A DNA stretch of 64,000 nt from Eubacterium sp. (GTDB taxonomy: Bacteria; Bacillota; Clostridia; Oscillospirales; Acutalibacteraceae), in contig DVEP01000035.1 of the NCBI GenBank assembly GCA_015655975.1, positions 5,157 to 69,156 on the forward strand, written 5' to 3'. A model generated the notes under the pieces. That model had not been told where the DNA came from and did not search any database. It worked only from the letters and a program-made list of their open reading frames with translations. Shown here one piece after another: positions 26,813 to 37,129 of this stretch. The translations under genes were made by a program, and so were the position numbers. Each line of letters opens with the position of its first letter. Position 1 is the stretch's first letter.

Positions 26813-26977
26813 TAAATTGTATTGTTCGTACGTATTGGTTGAAGTTTTTCTATCAATAAACTTGCGTGTTAAACAATTTTTCACTGATTTAACCGAATTG
26901 AATGAGATTTTAAGACCATACCAACACGAAAAATCGCCCTCATCACCGGGGGAAATCATAAAGAAGGAGAGATGATT

Positions 26978-29900
26978 ATGAAAAAAACGAGCAAGAAAAT
27001 CCTCAGCTTTTTCTTAGCTGTGGTAATGGCCGTGTCGGCTTGCTCAGTCGGATTCACTGCTTGGGCGCAGGAAGTAAATCCGACAGACAAGTTGTTCAAC
27101 GACACTGACCTCGACGCCAAGACAAGTATTGACGAAATCAATAAAGTTCTTGACACCTATTTGCCCGATATTCTGACTGCCATAGACGGCGAGAACAACA
27201 CACTCGGAAATATCGGTATCAACATTGACGAAATCAAAGAGTTTGATTCAAACGGAAAGTACGACAGCGATGCTTTTTATGCATTTATGGGCCAACTTTC
27301 CACCTATTTGGTTAAAACCCTTTATGCCGAAAGTGCACAGGCAACAAAAAAAGGTTTGCTTACATCAAACTTTTCAGAGCTTTACTTCGGTCAAAATTTG
27401 AAGGATGACAACGCTGCTATTGATTTCTATACTTATGGAGCAATTGTTGATGCAGTTGCAAACGGATACCTTTCCGACAATAAGGAAGTTACCGACTTCA
27501 TTAACGGTATCGCAAACGACCTTATTGCTCTTTTCAATGCAACAGCAGAACAAGACGCTTCAAAACCGAGAGTTGCAAATTCAAAGGCAATAGAAACCAT
27601 AGTGAACGCTGTTAAGGGCGCAAACGAATACAAAAATATTAAAAATGCGCTTGAGTTCAACAAATCTTTCGGATCAATTGAGACTTTGAAAAAAGCGACA
27701 GTAACAATCGGCGGTAAATCTTACAGCCTCTCAAAAGCAAATGCTACAAGTGATGTTCCTTACATTTTGGAAGCTCCGTCTTTGAGTTCTGTTAAAGAGT
27801 CCGATGTTAAAGACTATGTTTCCCGCTACAACCAGTTCGCAAAAGATTTGGGTATTCAAAACTTCAAATACGATGAAGATGTTGCAAGCGTTATCTACCT
27901 CAACTTCATTACATCTACACCTTACTATGCTGATGTAATCGGTGCTGCTGCTATCAACAAATTCTCTGCTGACGGCGGAAACAAAATCACAATCGAAGAT
28001 AAAGAATTGACTCCAAGCAACTATATGGAAGTTCTCGGCAAACTTTATACACCTACTCAGTTTACAGAAGATTGCAAAAAGAACGGCTATACTGTTCCTA
28101 ACGACGAAGTACAAAGCACATACGAATTCGCACTCAGCAAAATCTATGTTGCCGTTATTACAGGTGTCGGTGAAGGAAAAACTTATTCAAAAGTTGCTTT
28201 CGGAACATACAGCGACAAAATAAAAGACTCAAAAGGCTTGAAAGAAAAATCGTACACAGACGAGTTCACAAAAGGTCTCGCTGTTGCAAGCGGTCTTAAA
28301 ACTGCCGAAGAAGTTGACGCTATCATCGCTGCTAACCCTGATGCTCCAAAGACAGTTTATAATGCTGTTTTCGAAAACTTCGAGGAAACAACAAGCATTT
28401 TTGATTCAATCTACGCATATTTCAACTACCTCTACTGGGATAAAGCAAATATCACTGCCGGTACTCAATATGAGTATGACAATTTCAAAATGCCTTATGG
28501 TGTTGCAATCGCTATTGCAAACGACAAAGTAAACGGTTTCCTTAAACAATATATACTTGACCTCAAAGTTCCTATTATAGGAAATGTTATTGATGTTGTT
28601 TTGAAAATGCTCGGTGTTAAAAACCTTAAAGCAGAAGACATTTACAACACACTATATAATGTTATTAATAATATAGCTATGTATCCGGCGGCTACACTTC
28701 TTTCTGTATCGCCTATGCTTGTAACGGTTATTGATAAACTTGTTATTCCGTTGTTCTTTGTAAATGAAAGCACAAATAACTTTTTATTCAGAATACTTAA
28801 AGGTATCGATCTCGGCGGCGGTGTAAAACTCGAGAACTTCTATCAGGAAAACGGCGATATGACAATAGGTATAGGTCAAACATTTTTCGACCTCAACTAT
28901 ATTTTGCCGGCACTTCTCAACTGGTTCTGCGGCGACGATAGTTATATCAACGGTTATTATACAGCTCCGTACGATACAAATGTTCCGAGAATTGTAAATG
29001 TGTATGTAGTGGATAAAGCGCTTGCAAATCTCAAAGGTTTCGACAAAATATTCGCTTCAATCACAGACCAATCTTTAAAAGAAATTCTTCAGACAGTAAT
29101 CACAGAAGTAACTTCAAATGTTACAAAACTCTATTCCGACAAAAACGGAAACAAATCTACAACTCAAATTAAAAAAGGTGCAAACTACTTGTTAAGCGCT
29201 GTACCTGAAATTGTCAACGCTATGGGTACATCATTCAACGATAAGTATGAAGTACAAAACGATTGGCAGTATGGTAAATACTTCAGAACCACAAACGCTT
29301 ACGGTACACCTTCAACAAAAGGAAACGATACTTTCATCAATGAAATTTGCAACATTGCAACAGAAGTTGAGAAACTTGACAGCAAAGACGCTATTTATGA
29401 CACAGCTTTAAAATCTTTTGATGAAATCAACAATGTATTAATCAACGGTGCTGTAAACGGTTTACTTGACTTTGTTGACGGTGCTGCTGCAACAGAAAAC
29501 AAACTTACAACACAGATTCCGATGATTTCAGGTATTCTTGAAGCACTCGGCGGTTTCGGCGAAACAAGCGCTATTACAGATGTTGTAAACAATGTTTTCC
29601 AAATCACAAGAAGCAATGACTACTCATTCTCATTTGCACAGAGAGAAAACGGTTTTACCGGTCTTTCTATTGAAAACGGATATTTCCTTTTCAGCAATAT
29701 TGACGCTATTGTAAAAATCATAGTTAAAGTTGTTGAAAACAGCCAAAACGCTGCTGCTTCAGACGCAAAAGCAACAGCTAAAAACAACGCTCCTTATGCG
29801 GCAAATGAAACAAAATCATCTAAATACAGCTCACTTCTTACAGATGAAAATGTTGCAAACGCAAAGAGCATTTTAGGCAAACTTGATGAAATGCTTGCAG

Positions 29901-32900
29901 ACACACTTGCAAACTCATCTATCAACGATTACGATACGGATTCAACAGAAGATATCCTTTCAGGCGTAATCAAACTCTTGTCAAACTACTTCGGTGCAGA
30001 AAACGCTGACAAATATGTTCAAATGGCAGACAGCTATTTGGCTATGGTTGACAACAACTACAGACCTGACAGCGAAGGAAATATTGACTACAAAACAATT
30101 TATTCAAACAAAAATCTTACAAATTTTGTTGTTCAAACATATGCTTTCATTGAAAATGTTTTAGACCAGGCTACATCAGGCGTAACAGTAACTCAAATCA
30201 ATGAAAATTACAATGTTGCAACAGAAGCACTTAAAGGAATTATCTCTCCGGACGCAGTTGGTATTAGATTAAGTGACAAAGCCGATGTTCAAAAAGAACT
30301 CATGGCACTTGATAACTGGGATGATGTTCTTGTAGATGGCGACAACGGTAAAAACTCTCAAATCAAAGACGGTTTCTCTCTTGATTGGGGTATTAAAGCC
30401 GGCGACAAAGAAAGCTTCTATTCAGCTTTTGCTTCAGCTTTCCGTCTCATTACATCTGTTATGTCAGTATTACTTATAGATGCAAACTACTATGAAAATG
30501 TATTGCAGCCGATTTCAACAGCTGTACTTTCAGATATGGATGTTGAAGTTGAATTGTTTGGAGAAAAAATCAAACCTGTTCAGGCTGTACTTGACAGTTC
30601 AAAAGTAAACACAAACGACGACTGCTTTATGGCAATCGTAAGACCTGTAAGCGCAGGACTTTCAGCGTTCTACAAACAACCTGCTACAACTCTTGTAGAT
30701 GTTCTCAAAGGCGTTGCAAAGGTTATCGACGACAAGTCCGAGCCTGCACTTTCTGCTGTTCTTGTAAATGCTCTCACTCCTATAAAGAATGAAGTTACAG
30801 GACTTAAAAACATTATCAATACACTTTCACCTACTCTTGCAGGCAAACTTTCCGGTATTGAAGGAACTCTCGATTCTGCAATGGGCGTTGTAAAATTCAT
30901 CAAGGCTGATATGCTCATTCCGTTGCTCAACGGCGTGCTTGAAAGCGCTTTAGGTAAATACGGAATTAAATTGACACTTCCTACAATTGACTGGAACTCA
31001 TTGGCTACATCAAAAGATGAAGAAGCAATCATTCTTGTTACAGCTTATGTAATCGACCTTTTGATTACAAACGCTGACACACTTGATAAAGTTGCAGATT
31101 TACTTCAACTTATCAACCCTGACATTGCTGCAACTCTTAAACAAGTAGTTGAAATTCTCAAACAACTTGACATTGAAACTGTATTTGACATTCTTAATGT
31201 TGTTTTAAGCTTAACATCTGACCCTGTTGAAGCATATTGGACTTTCCTCCAATATATCCAGGAAAAATACACAAACTTCAAATACCCTGTCGGCGTTACA
31301 ATCGCTTCTGCAAAGAGAGCAGTATCTCAACTCGACGGTATTGTTAAAAATGTATTCCCTCTTCTTCAAGGTTTCGGCGTAGTAAATGCATCAAGCCTTT
31401 CAGGTCTTCTTAATGATATGCTCTTTACAAACGCTAACCTTACAAAAATTGCAACTGCTCTTTACAGCGCACTGGAAGGTGCAACAGGAACACTTGCTGT
31501 TGCAGGCATAGATGTTACTACTAAAGGCTTTGCAAATATCCTTAAAGACTCATCATACGGAAAAACATATTCAACAGCTGCAAGCCAAATCGCTAAAGCA
31601 GACTCTTGGAACAATGTTAAATCTGTTAACTGGGGATTCAAAGACGGCTCATCTAAAGCAAAAACAGGTTTCATCAACGCTTTTGCCGCTATCCTTCGTC
31701 CATTCAACGATGTAGCTGCTATTCTTCTTGCTGACGGCAGCCTCAACATTGGCACACTTATAGGCGACATTTCATTTGACAACGGCAATGTTTCAATGAA
31801 AGACGGCGTACTTACAATCGTAGTAGCAGGTCAGCCTGAAGGCGGTAAAGATTCAATAATCAAAATTGACCTCAGCGCTGCACTTGAAGAAATCAAAGCA
31901 ATTTCAATCTACGGCGGCAACGGTTACGAAAGCGCTGTAATCCCGCTTCTCGAAGCATTTAAGTGCTCAGGAATTAAAGATTACAACACTTATCTCAAAG
32001 AGTATAAACAATCAAAAGATAACCTTATCATCAATATACTCAACCCATTGTTCAACTTTGTTGACAAACTTGCAAATGCACCGTTCGATGTATTGACATC
32101 TGTTCTTCCGAACATTGCATACTTCATCGGTAACGGCGGTCTTTCACAATTTGTAAGCAACCTTCTCTCACCGGTTACAAACATCATTGCTAACCTTGAG
32201 GACGCAGGTATTGATGTTAATGAAATCATCAAGCAAATTGCAGGCAAAGACCTTTCAACACTCATCAGCGACGCACTCGGAATTAAAGTTCAAATCGACC
32301 TTACAAATCTCAGCGCGTTCAAAGTTCAAGACATCATCATTCCGCTTGTAAACAAACTTCTTGCTGACAATGGAATCAAAATCAAACTTTCAGATATTGA
32401 TTGGCTCAAGTTTGCAGGACTCGGTACTGTTTACAACTACAACAGCCTTGCTAAACACTACGGTACAGCTACTGCAGTAAAAGTAACTGACCAAGGTAAA
32501 GTTCTCATCACTGTTCTCCGTTACCTCCTTTCAAATGTAATGGAAAAGAACAATATGAAGACAATCAAGAACCTTGTAGCAGGAATTGATATGGATAAGA
32601 CCATTAAGAACATTCTTGCAAGCGTACTCAATACAATCGGTCAATCAACACCTGACCAAATCATTGCAGCGCTCATCAGACTTCTTAACGGTACTCCTAC
32701 AAACTCATTCTGGAACTACACAGATTACAAATTCAAGAACTACTCATTCTCATATCCTGAAGGAATGGATTTAGATTACCTTCAAAATCTTGCTCCATCA
32801 CTCGACGGACTTGTAGTAGGTCTTATCAATCTTAACGAAACAATTGCAGGCTTGATTTACAAAGACGATATTGTAAATACTCTTGCTCAAGCTATCTATA

Positions 32901-34006
32901 CAAATATAGAAAAAGTTAAGATTTCAGGTTCAATGAACCTCACACAACTCCTCAAGCAAACAGGTATCGATTTGACACCTGCAAACTTCGCAAAATTACT
33001 CACAGACAAAGATTACGGTAAATCATTCTCGAGCGTTGCTTCTCAAGTTAAAAACGCTAAATCTTGGTCAAAAGTAAACTTCAAAAATCTCAAATGGGGC
33101 GTAAACGACAGAGAATCGTTCCTCAACGCACTTTGCGCAACACTTCGTCCTCTCTACGGTGTTCTCGATGTTCTTCTCAATGACGCTTCTCTCGGATTGT
33201 TCGGTATTCTTTCAATTCCGGGCAGTGACGGTTACACAAGTTCAATCGTTCCGCTTATGGAAGCACTCAGTCTTTACAATATTAAGACTCAGTACCAGTA
33301 CAGAGAAGACATAACAAAAGCATACGATAACATTCTTCTTGACATACTCAATCCTCTCTTGGATAAAGTAGAAGACATCCTCTATGCTCCGATTGAAACT
33401 CTTATGGATATGCTTCCGAACCTTGCATACTTCTTTGCAAACGGCGGTCTTCTCCAATTAGTTGACAATCTTACAACACCTGTAACCGCTCTTCTTGATA
33501 CACTTAAGCCAATTGTTAATGTAAACGACATTCTCAAACAGCTTAATGTTAAAATCGGCGGCAAGTATATTGATGTATATCACATCTCTGACATCCTCAA
33601 ACCTTATGTTAAACCGGAGAAAGTTGTTCCAATGATTAACGACCTTCTTGCTACAACTAAGATTGACGGAAAGCCTATCGGTATCAAACTCAACGATATA
33701 GATTGGTTCCAGCTTGCAAGCCACGGTGAATTGGTAAGCGAAGCTTCACAGGCAGCTACAATCGGTATCAGAACCTATGTTAAAGCTGACCAGGCAGAAA
33801 CACTTATCGCTGTTCTTCGTTATCTCATCAATACAATTCAAACAGGAGATAACCTTGACAAGATTAAGGAACTTGTAACCGGTCTTGTAGGCGACAATGA
33901 TTCTGTTGCAGGCATTCTTTCTACTGTATTTGATATGTTCGCTCAGTACAAAGGCGACGACCTCATTGCTCAAATCAATGAACTTATCGCCGTAGTAACA
34001 GGCTAA
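26978..34006 (+). CDS. Giant secreted repeat protein of unknown function
   Basis: The product is about 2342 residues. ATG at 26978 is chosen because AAGGAG lies eight bases before it. It has a signal peptide like that of the opposite gene (KKILSFFLAVVMAVSACSVGFTAWA). The rest is largely amphipathic helix. The C-terminal half holds about three copies of a 430-470-residue unit, each with an IDW motif: GIKLTLPTIDWNSLA (~1335), GIKIKLSDIDWLKFAG (~1800), GIKLNDIDWFQLA (~2235). Other paired motifs are PNIAYFIGNGGLSQFVSNL / PNLAYFFANGGLLQLVDNL and YGKTYSTAASQ / YGKSFSSVASQ. There is no dockerin, LPXTG or transmembrane anchor, so its retention is unexplained. I do not recognise the family; structural or adhesive function is inferred. 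Confidence 0.72.
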   Translation: MKKTSKKILSFFLAVVMAVSACSVGFTAWAQEVNPTDKLFNDTDLDAKTSIDEINKVLDTYLPDILTAIDGENNTLGNIGINIDEIKEFDSNGKYDSDAFYAFMGQLSTYLVKTLYAESAQATKKGLLTSNFSELYFGQNLKDDNAAIDFYTYGAIVDAVANGYLSDNKEVTDFINGIANDLIALFNATAEQDASKPRVANSKAIETIVNAVKGANEYKNIKNALEFNKSFGSIETLKKATVTIGGKSYSLSKANATSDVPYILEAPSLSSVKESDVKDYVSRYNQFAKDLGIQNFKYDEDVASVIYLNFITSTPYYADVIGAAAINKFSADGGNKITIEDKELTPSNYMEVLGKLYTPTQFTEDCKKNGYTVPNDEVQSTYEFALSKIYVAVITGVGEGKTYSKVAFGTYSDKIKDSKGLKEKSYTDEFTKGLAVASGLKTAEEVDAIIAANPDAPKTVYNAVFENFEETTSIFDSIYAYFNYLYWDKANITAGTQYEYDNFKMPYGVAIAIANDKVNGFLKQYILDLKVPIIGNVIDVVLKMLGVKNLKAEDIYNTLYNVINNIAMYPAATLLSVSPMLVTVIDKLVIPLFFVNESTNNFLFRILKGIDLGGGVKLENFYQENGDMTIGIGQTFFDLNYILPALLNWFCGDDSYINGYYTAPYDTNVPRIVNVYVVDKALANLKGFDKIFASITDQSLKEILQTVITEVTSNVTKLYSDKNGNKSTTQIKKGANYLLSAVPEIVNAMGTSFNDKYEVQNDWQYGKYFRTTNAYGTPSTKGNDTFINEICNIATEVEKLDSKDAIYDTALKSFDEINNVLINGAVNGLLDFVDGAAATENKLTTQIPMISGILEALGGFGETSAITDVVNNVFQITRSNDYSFSFAQRENGFTGLSIENGYFLFSNIDAIVKIIVKVVENSQNAAASDAKATAKNNAPYAANETKSSKYSSLLTDENVANAKSILGKLDEMLADTLANSSINDYDTDSTEDILSGVIKLLSNYFGAENADKYVQMADSYLAMVDNNYRPDSEGNIDYKTIYSNKNLTNFVVQTYAFIENVLDQATSGVTVTQINENYNVATEALKGIISPDAVGIRLSDKADVQKELMALDNWDDVLVDGDNGKNSQIKDGFSLDWGIKAGDKESFYSAFASAFRLITSVMSVLLIDANYYENVLQPISTAVLSDMDVEVELFGEKIKPVQAVLDSSKVNTNDDCFMAIVRPVSAGLSAFYKQPATTLVDVLKGVAKVIDDKSEPALSAVLVNALTPIKNEVTGLKNIINTLSPTLAGKLSGIEGTLDSAMGVVKFIKADMLIPLLNGVLESALGKYGIKLTLPTIDWNSLATSKDEEAIILVTAYVIDLLITNADTLDKVADLLQLINPDIAATLKQVVEILKQLDIETVFDILNVVLSLTSDPVEAYWTFLQYIQEKYTNFKYPVGVTIASAKRAVSQLDGIVKNVFPLLQGFGVVNASSLSGLLNDMLFTNANLTKIATALYSALEGATGTLAVAGIDVTTKGFANILKDSSYGKTYSTAASQIAKADSWNNVKSVNWGFKDGSSKAKTGFINAFAAILRPFNDVAAILLADGSLNIGTLIGDISFDNGNVSMKDGVLTIVVAGQPEGGKDSIIKIDLSAALEEIKAISIYGGNGYESAVIPLLEAFKCSGIKDYNTYLKEYKQSKDNLIINILNPLFNFVDKLANAPFDVLTSVLPNIAYFIGNGGLSQFVSNLLSPVTNIIANLEDAGIDVNEIIKQIAGKDLSTLISDALGIKVQIDLTNLSAFKVQDIIIPLVNKLLADNGIKIKLSDIDWLKFAGLGTVYNYNSLAKHYGTATAVKVTDQGKVLITVLRYLLSNVMEKNNMKTIKNLVAGIDMDKTIKNILASVLNTIGQSTPDQIIAALIRLLNGTPTNSFWNYTDYKFKNYSFSYPEGMDLDYLQNLAPSLDGLVVGLINLNETIAGLIYKDDIVNTLAQAIYTNIEKVKISGSMNLTQLLKQTGIDLTPANFAKLLTDKDYGKSFSSVASQVKNAKSWSKVNFKNLKWGVNDRESFLNALCATLRPLYGVLDVLLNDASLGLFGILSIPGSDGYTSSIVPLMEALSLYNIKTQYQYREDITKAYDNILLDILNPLLDKVEDILYAPIETLMDMLPNLAYFFANGGLLQLVDNLTTPVTALLDTLKPIVNVNDILKQLNVKIGGKYIDVYHISDILKPYVKPEKVVPMINDLLATTKIDGKPIGIKLNDIDWFQLASHGELVSEASQAATIGIRTYVKADQAETLIAVLRYLINTIQTGDNLDKIKELVTGLVGDNDSVAGILSTVFDMFAQYKGDDLIAQINELIAVVTG

Positions 34007-34024
34007 TATCTAAATCAAACGATA

Positions 34025-34055
34025 AAAACCGACTCGAAAGAGTCGGTTTTTGTTT
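34025..34055 (+). terminator. Terminator of the giant repeat protein gene
   Basis: Stem AAAACCGACTC/GAGTCGGTTTT with a GAAA tetraloop (34025-34050), followed by TTGTTTTTT, 18 bases after the stop codon. Confidence 0.85.
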
Positions 34056-34264
34056 TTTCAAAACAATTATAAACTGTATTGACAAAAGTAAAAAAATAAT
34101 AATAAAAAAATAAAATGACAACATAAATGCAAATTAACGCGTTTGTATTGTACAGAAAAATAAAATTTTATCAATCCGCTTTGTTATTATTGTTTTCGCT
34201 TGATTATCACGGCATTTTTCTGTATAATAGTTTCATATTGACTATGTTAGCGGTGGTGATAATT

Positions 34265-34978
34265 ATGTTAGGAAAATATGCTCGGGTTAAAATCACCAAT
34301 CCTATAGGCTCGGTTGACAAACTCGGCAGAAAATACCCACTGAATTTTGGCTCTGTTATAGGCAAAGAAAGATATATGGCATTTGTAATGGGAATTGACC
34401 ATCCTGTAAAAAATTTTGACGGTCGTGTTATTGCAACACTTTCCATCTCTCGAAAAAAGCCTATTTTAATCGTATCACCAAAAAGTTCACGGTATATAAT
34501 AAACGATATTTTAAAGTTTATTGACTTAAAAAAACATTTTGTGGGTTACAAACTTGATTGCCTTTACGAAAGCAGCTGCGGTGCAGTTGTATTTAGAGAT
34601 ATTAAAGGCGAAGTAAGATACCTGCTCATAAAAAACAAGCGTTCTACACACTGGGGTTTCCCAAAAGGCCATATCGAAAAAGGTGAAACAAAACAGGAAA
34701 CGGCGCTGCGTGAAGTTCTTGAAGAAACGGGACTGCACCTGAAATTGATTGACGGTTTTGAAACAATTTCAAAATACAAAATTCAAAACAAAATTGAAAA
34801 ACAAGTTTCAATTTTTGTAGGCACTACAACAGACACTGTTACAAAAATTCAAAAAGAAGAAATTGAAGACTATATTTGGCTCACTTTGGACAGGGCTTTG
34901 TCGCTTCTCAAATTTGAAAACGACAAAGATATTCTTTTAAACGCGCACAACTTTTTAAATGAAAACAACTATATTTAA
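34265..34978 (+). CDS. Pyrophosphatase-like / NUDIX hydrolase fusion
   Basis: ATG at 34265 follows GGTGGTGAT and gives a 237-residue protein; the frame is open upstream but without a ribosome-binding site. Residues 1-95 resemble the small PPase-like domain of Clostridia (KITNPIGSVDKLGRKYPLNFGSV... FDGRVIATLSI). Residues about 100-235 are a NUDIX hydrolase with the Nudix box GHIEKGETKQETALREVLEETG, in the diadenosine tetraphosphatase (Ap4A)-like branch (WGFPKGH). The NUDIX half probably cleaves Ap4A or a related dinucleotide. The N-terminal domain lacks several of the acidic metal ligands of true pyrophosphatases, so its activity is uncertain. Confidence 0.82.
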   Translation: MLGKYARVKITNPIGSVDKLGRKYPLNFGSVIGKERYMAFVMGIDHPVKNFDGRVIATLSISRKKPILIVSPKSSRYIINDILKFIDLKKHFVGYKLDCLYESSCGAVVFRDIKGEVRYLLIKNKRSTHWGFPKGHIEKGETKQETALREVLEETGLHLKLIDGFETISKYKIQNKIEKQVSIFVGTTTDTVTKIQKEEIEDYIWLTLDRALSLLKFENDKDILLNAHNFLNENNYI

Positions 34979-35052
34979 AAAGTTGAATACAGACCCTGAC
35001 AACTTACTGAAAAAGCGAATGAATAAATATTTTTTGAGGAGATAATATTACA

Positions 35053-37056
35053 ATGACTTTTCTTACAATTTTTCTTGCCATTTTAGTGATTGCTTTAATT
35101 TGGTTTATCTGCTGGTTTATGTCTATTAAAATCAACGGTCAATGTCCGATTTGCGCATTGAAACAGATTTTAATTCCTTCAAAAATAACAATTGATACGG
35201 AAAAAGATGAAAAATATGACAACAATGCTGCTTTGACACCGCCTATGGGCTGGTCAAGCTGGAATACTTTTAGACAAACTATTGACGAAAAACTGATTTA
35301 TGAAACTGCCAAAGCAATGAAAGACAGCGGTCTTGCCGACTGTGGGTACAAGTACATTAACCTCGACGATTGCTGGCAAAGTTCTCTCAGAGATGAAAAC
35401 GGTCTTTTGCAAAATGACTTGACAACATTTCCGCACGGTATTCCGCACCTTGTAAAAAAGATTAACGCTCTCGGTTTGAAAGTGGGTATCTACTCGTCAA
35501 ACGGAACATATACTTGTGAAGATTTGCCTGCAAGTCTGGGTACAGAACTGATAGACGCAAAAACTTTCGTTAGTTGGGGTTGTGAACTTTTAAAATACGA
35601 CTTCTGCCATAATGTCAGACTCAGTAGCAACGCGCCTCTCGTTACTTCAATTGCATTTGCAAGAAAAGGCGAAACAGACTTTTTAAAACTCACTGCAGAC
35701 GATGCAGAATTGAGCGGAATGGCTAAAAAAGTCAAGTTTGACAAGGTGCCTGAAGGCTCATATATTTCAAACTTAAACCACGCCGCAGGCAAAGCAAGTT
35801 TCGATTTCACCCTTACTGAAGGCGGTAAATATGTTTTAACAATCAACTACCATAAAACACTCAAAGGTCAAACCTGCTACCTTCAGGCAGACATCAACGG
35901 CAAAATCACGGAAATAGAGTTTCCTAAAAATGCAAACGCCTTTTCGGCAACTTCCCGTTTGCAACTTATTGTAGATTTAAAACAAGGTCAAAACAAAATC
36001 ACACTTTTCAACCCTGTTGCTACAAACGCCGACTCTTCATATATTCAATACAGAAGAATGGGCAATGCGCTTAAACAAGCATCTAAAGAATGGGCAGAGT
36101 TTTCAAAGCAACCTGAAAAACCCGTTGTTTTCAGCATTTGCGAATGGGGAGCGGCTTCACCGTATATGTGGGGCGCAAAAGCAGGCAATCTTTGGCGCAC
36201 AACTCAAGATATTTTGCCGAATTGGTTTAGCATTTTGTACATCTACAATAAAACCGTAAAACTGTACAAGTACGCTTCTCCCGGCGCTTGGAACGACCCG
36301 GATATGCTTGAAGTCGGAAACGGAAAACTTACTTTTGAAGAGAACAAATCGCACTTTTCTCTTTGGTGTATGATGGCGGCTCCTCTCATTTTGGGCAACG
36401 ATATACGAAAATTTGTTGAAAACGGAAAACCTGTTGAAAGCGAAATTCTCGATATTGTAAAAAACAAAGAACTCATAGAAATTGACCAGGACGCTCTCGG
36501 AAAACAGGCAAAAAGAATTAAACATTCACTTTTCAGCGATGTTCTTGCAAAACCGCTTGCAAACGGTGATATTGCACTTTGCTTCTTCAACAAAAAAGTC
36601 AGCGACGCTAAATTTACTTTTGAAATTGATTCTCTTGCAAACGATGAATATCTCAATTTCAGCAAGTCAAACGGCAACTACACTATCAAAGATTTGTGGA
36701 ACGGAGAAGTTCAAACAGGAAAAACTATTGACTGTGTTGCAAAAAAACACGGCGTTTGCGTCTTCAGAATAAGTCCTAACGCTGAACTGAAAGAAACAGA
36801 TGACGCAAAAATTGAAAATGAGATTGAAAAAGAAATTGAAAAAGACGAACTCATTGAAAACGGTTCTCCTGCCGCTGAAACTTTAATTTCCGAAATCAAA
36901 TCAGAAAACGATATAGCAAATGTTGTAACGGAAGAAAAAACAACTGAAAGCGAAGTAATAGTTGAAGAAAACTCCGAAACAAATGAGGAAAACAGCGACA
37001 GCGAAGAAAATGAAGACAAAAAAAGCATTATAGAACCCGCTAAAGAAAGCGAATAA
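35053..37056 (+). CDS. Membrane-anchored GH27 glycosidase with inserted carbohydrate-binding-like domain
   Basis: The 667-residue protein has an N-terminal membrane helix (about 3-25) and a GH27 alpha-galactosidase-type barrel: PPMGWSSWNTF (63-73), DDCW (105-108), nucleophile Asp183 in LLKYDFC, CEWG (363-366), and the NDPDML acid/base segment (414-419). Between strands, about 188-335, a beta-rich domain is inserted that looks like a CBM35/CBM6-type module (GKASFDFTLTEGGKYVLTINY). Residues about 590-667 form a Glu-rich tail. GH27 enzymes remove alpha-galactose or related sugars; exact specificity is not known. No cleavage site is clear, so it is probably tethered. It stands alone, with its own terminator. 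Confidence 0.83.
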   Translation: MTFLTIFLAILVIALIWFICWFMSIKINGQCPICALKQILIPSKITIDTEKDEKYDNNAALTPPMGWSSWNTFRQTIDEKLIYETAKAMKDSGLADCGYKYINLDDCWQSSLRDENGLLQNDLTTFPHGIPHLVKKINALGLKVGIYSSNGTYTCEDLPASLGTELIDAKTFVSWGCELLKYDFCHNVRLSSNAPLVTSIAFARKGETDFLKLTADDAELSGMAKKVKFDKVPEGSYISNLNHAAGKASFDFTLTEGGKYVLTINYHKTLKGQTCYLQADINGKITEIEFPKNANAFSATSRLQLIVDLKQGQNKITLFNPVATNADSSYIQYRRMGNALKQASKEWAEFSKQPEKPVVFSICEWGAASPYMWGAKAGNLWRTTQDILPNWFSILYIYNKTVKLYKYASPGAWNDPDMLEVGNGKLTFEENKSHFSLWCMMAAPLILGNDIRKFVENGKPVESEILDIVKNKELIEIDQDALGKQAKRIKHSLFSDVLAKPLANGDIALCFFNKKVSDAKFTFEIDSLANDEYLNFSKSNGNYTIKDLWNGEVQTGKTIDCVAKKHGVCVFRISPNAELKETDDAKIENEIEKEIEKDELIENGSPAAETLISEIKSENDIANVVTEEKTTESEVIVEENSETNEENSDSEENEDKKSIIEPAKESE

Positions 37057-37060
37057 ACAA

Positions 37061-37092
37061 AAACACCTCGATTAAAAATCGAGGTGTTTTTT
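37061..37092. terminator. Bidirectional terminator
   Basis: A 13-bp stem AAACACCTCGATT/AATCGAGGTGTTT has T-runs on both sides. It ends the GH27 gene on the plus strand and the TM2 gene on the minus strand. Confidence 0.85.
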
Positions 37093-37129
37093 GATTGAAC
37101 ACTTTTATCAAATTTTAATTTAATACAAA

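Noticed and set aside
26813..26977. A riboswitch in the leader of the 2.3k-residue protein gene
   Set aside because: The leader is long enough, but I found no conserved core of any riboswitch class that I know.
21000..33970. Many long frames opposite or inside the giant secreted-protein genes
   Set aside because: They are antisense or alternate-frame shadows created by regular codon use; none has a ribosome-binding site plus domain evidence.
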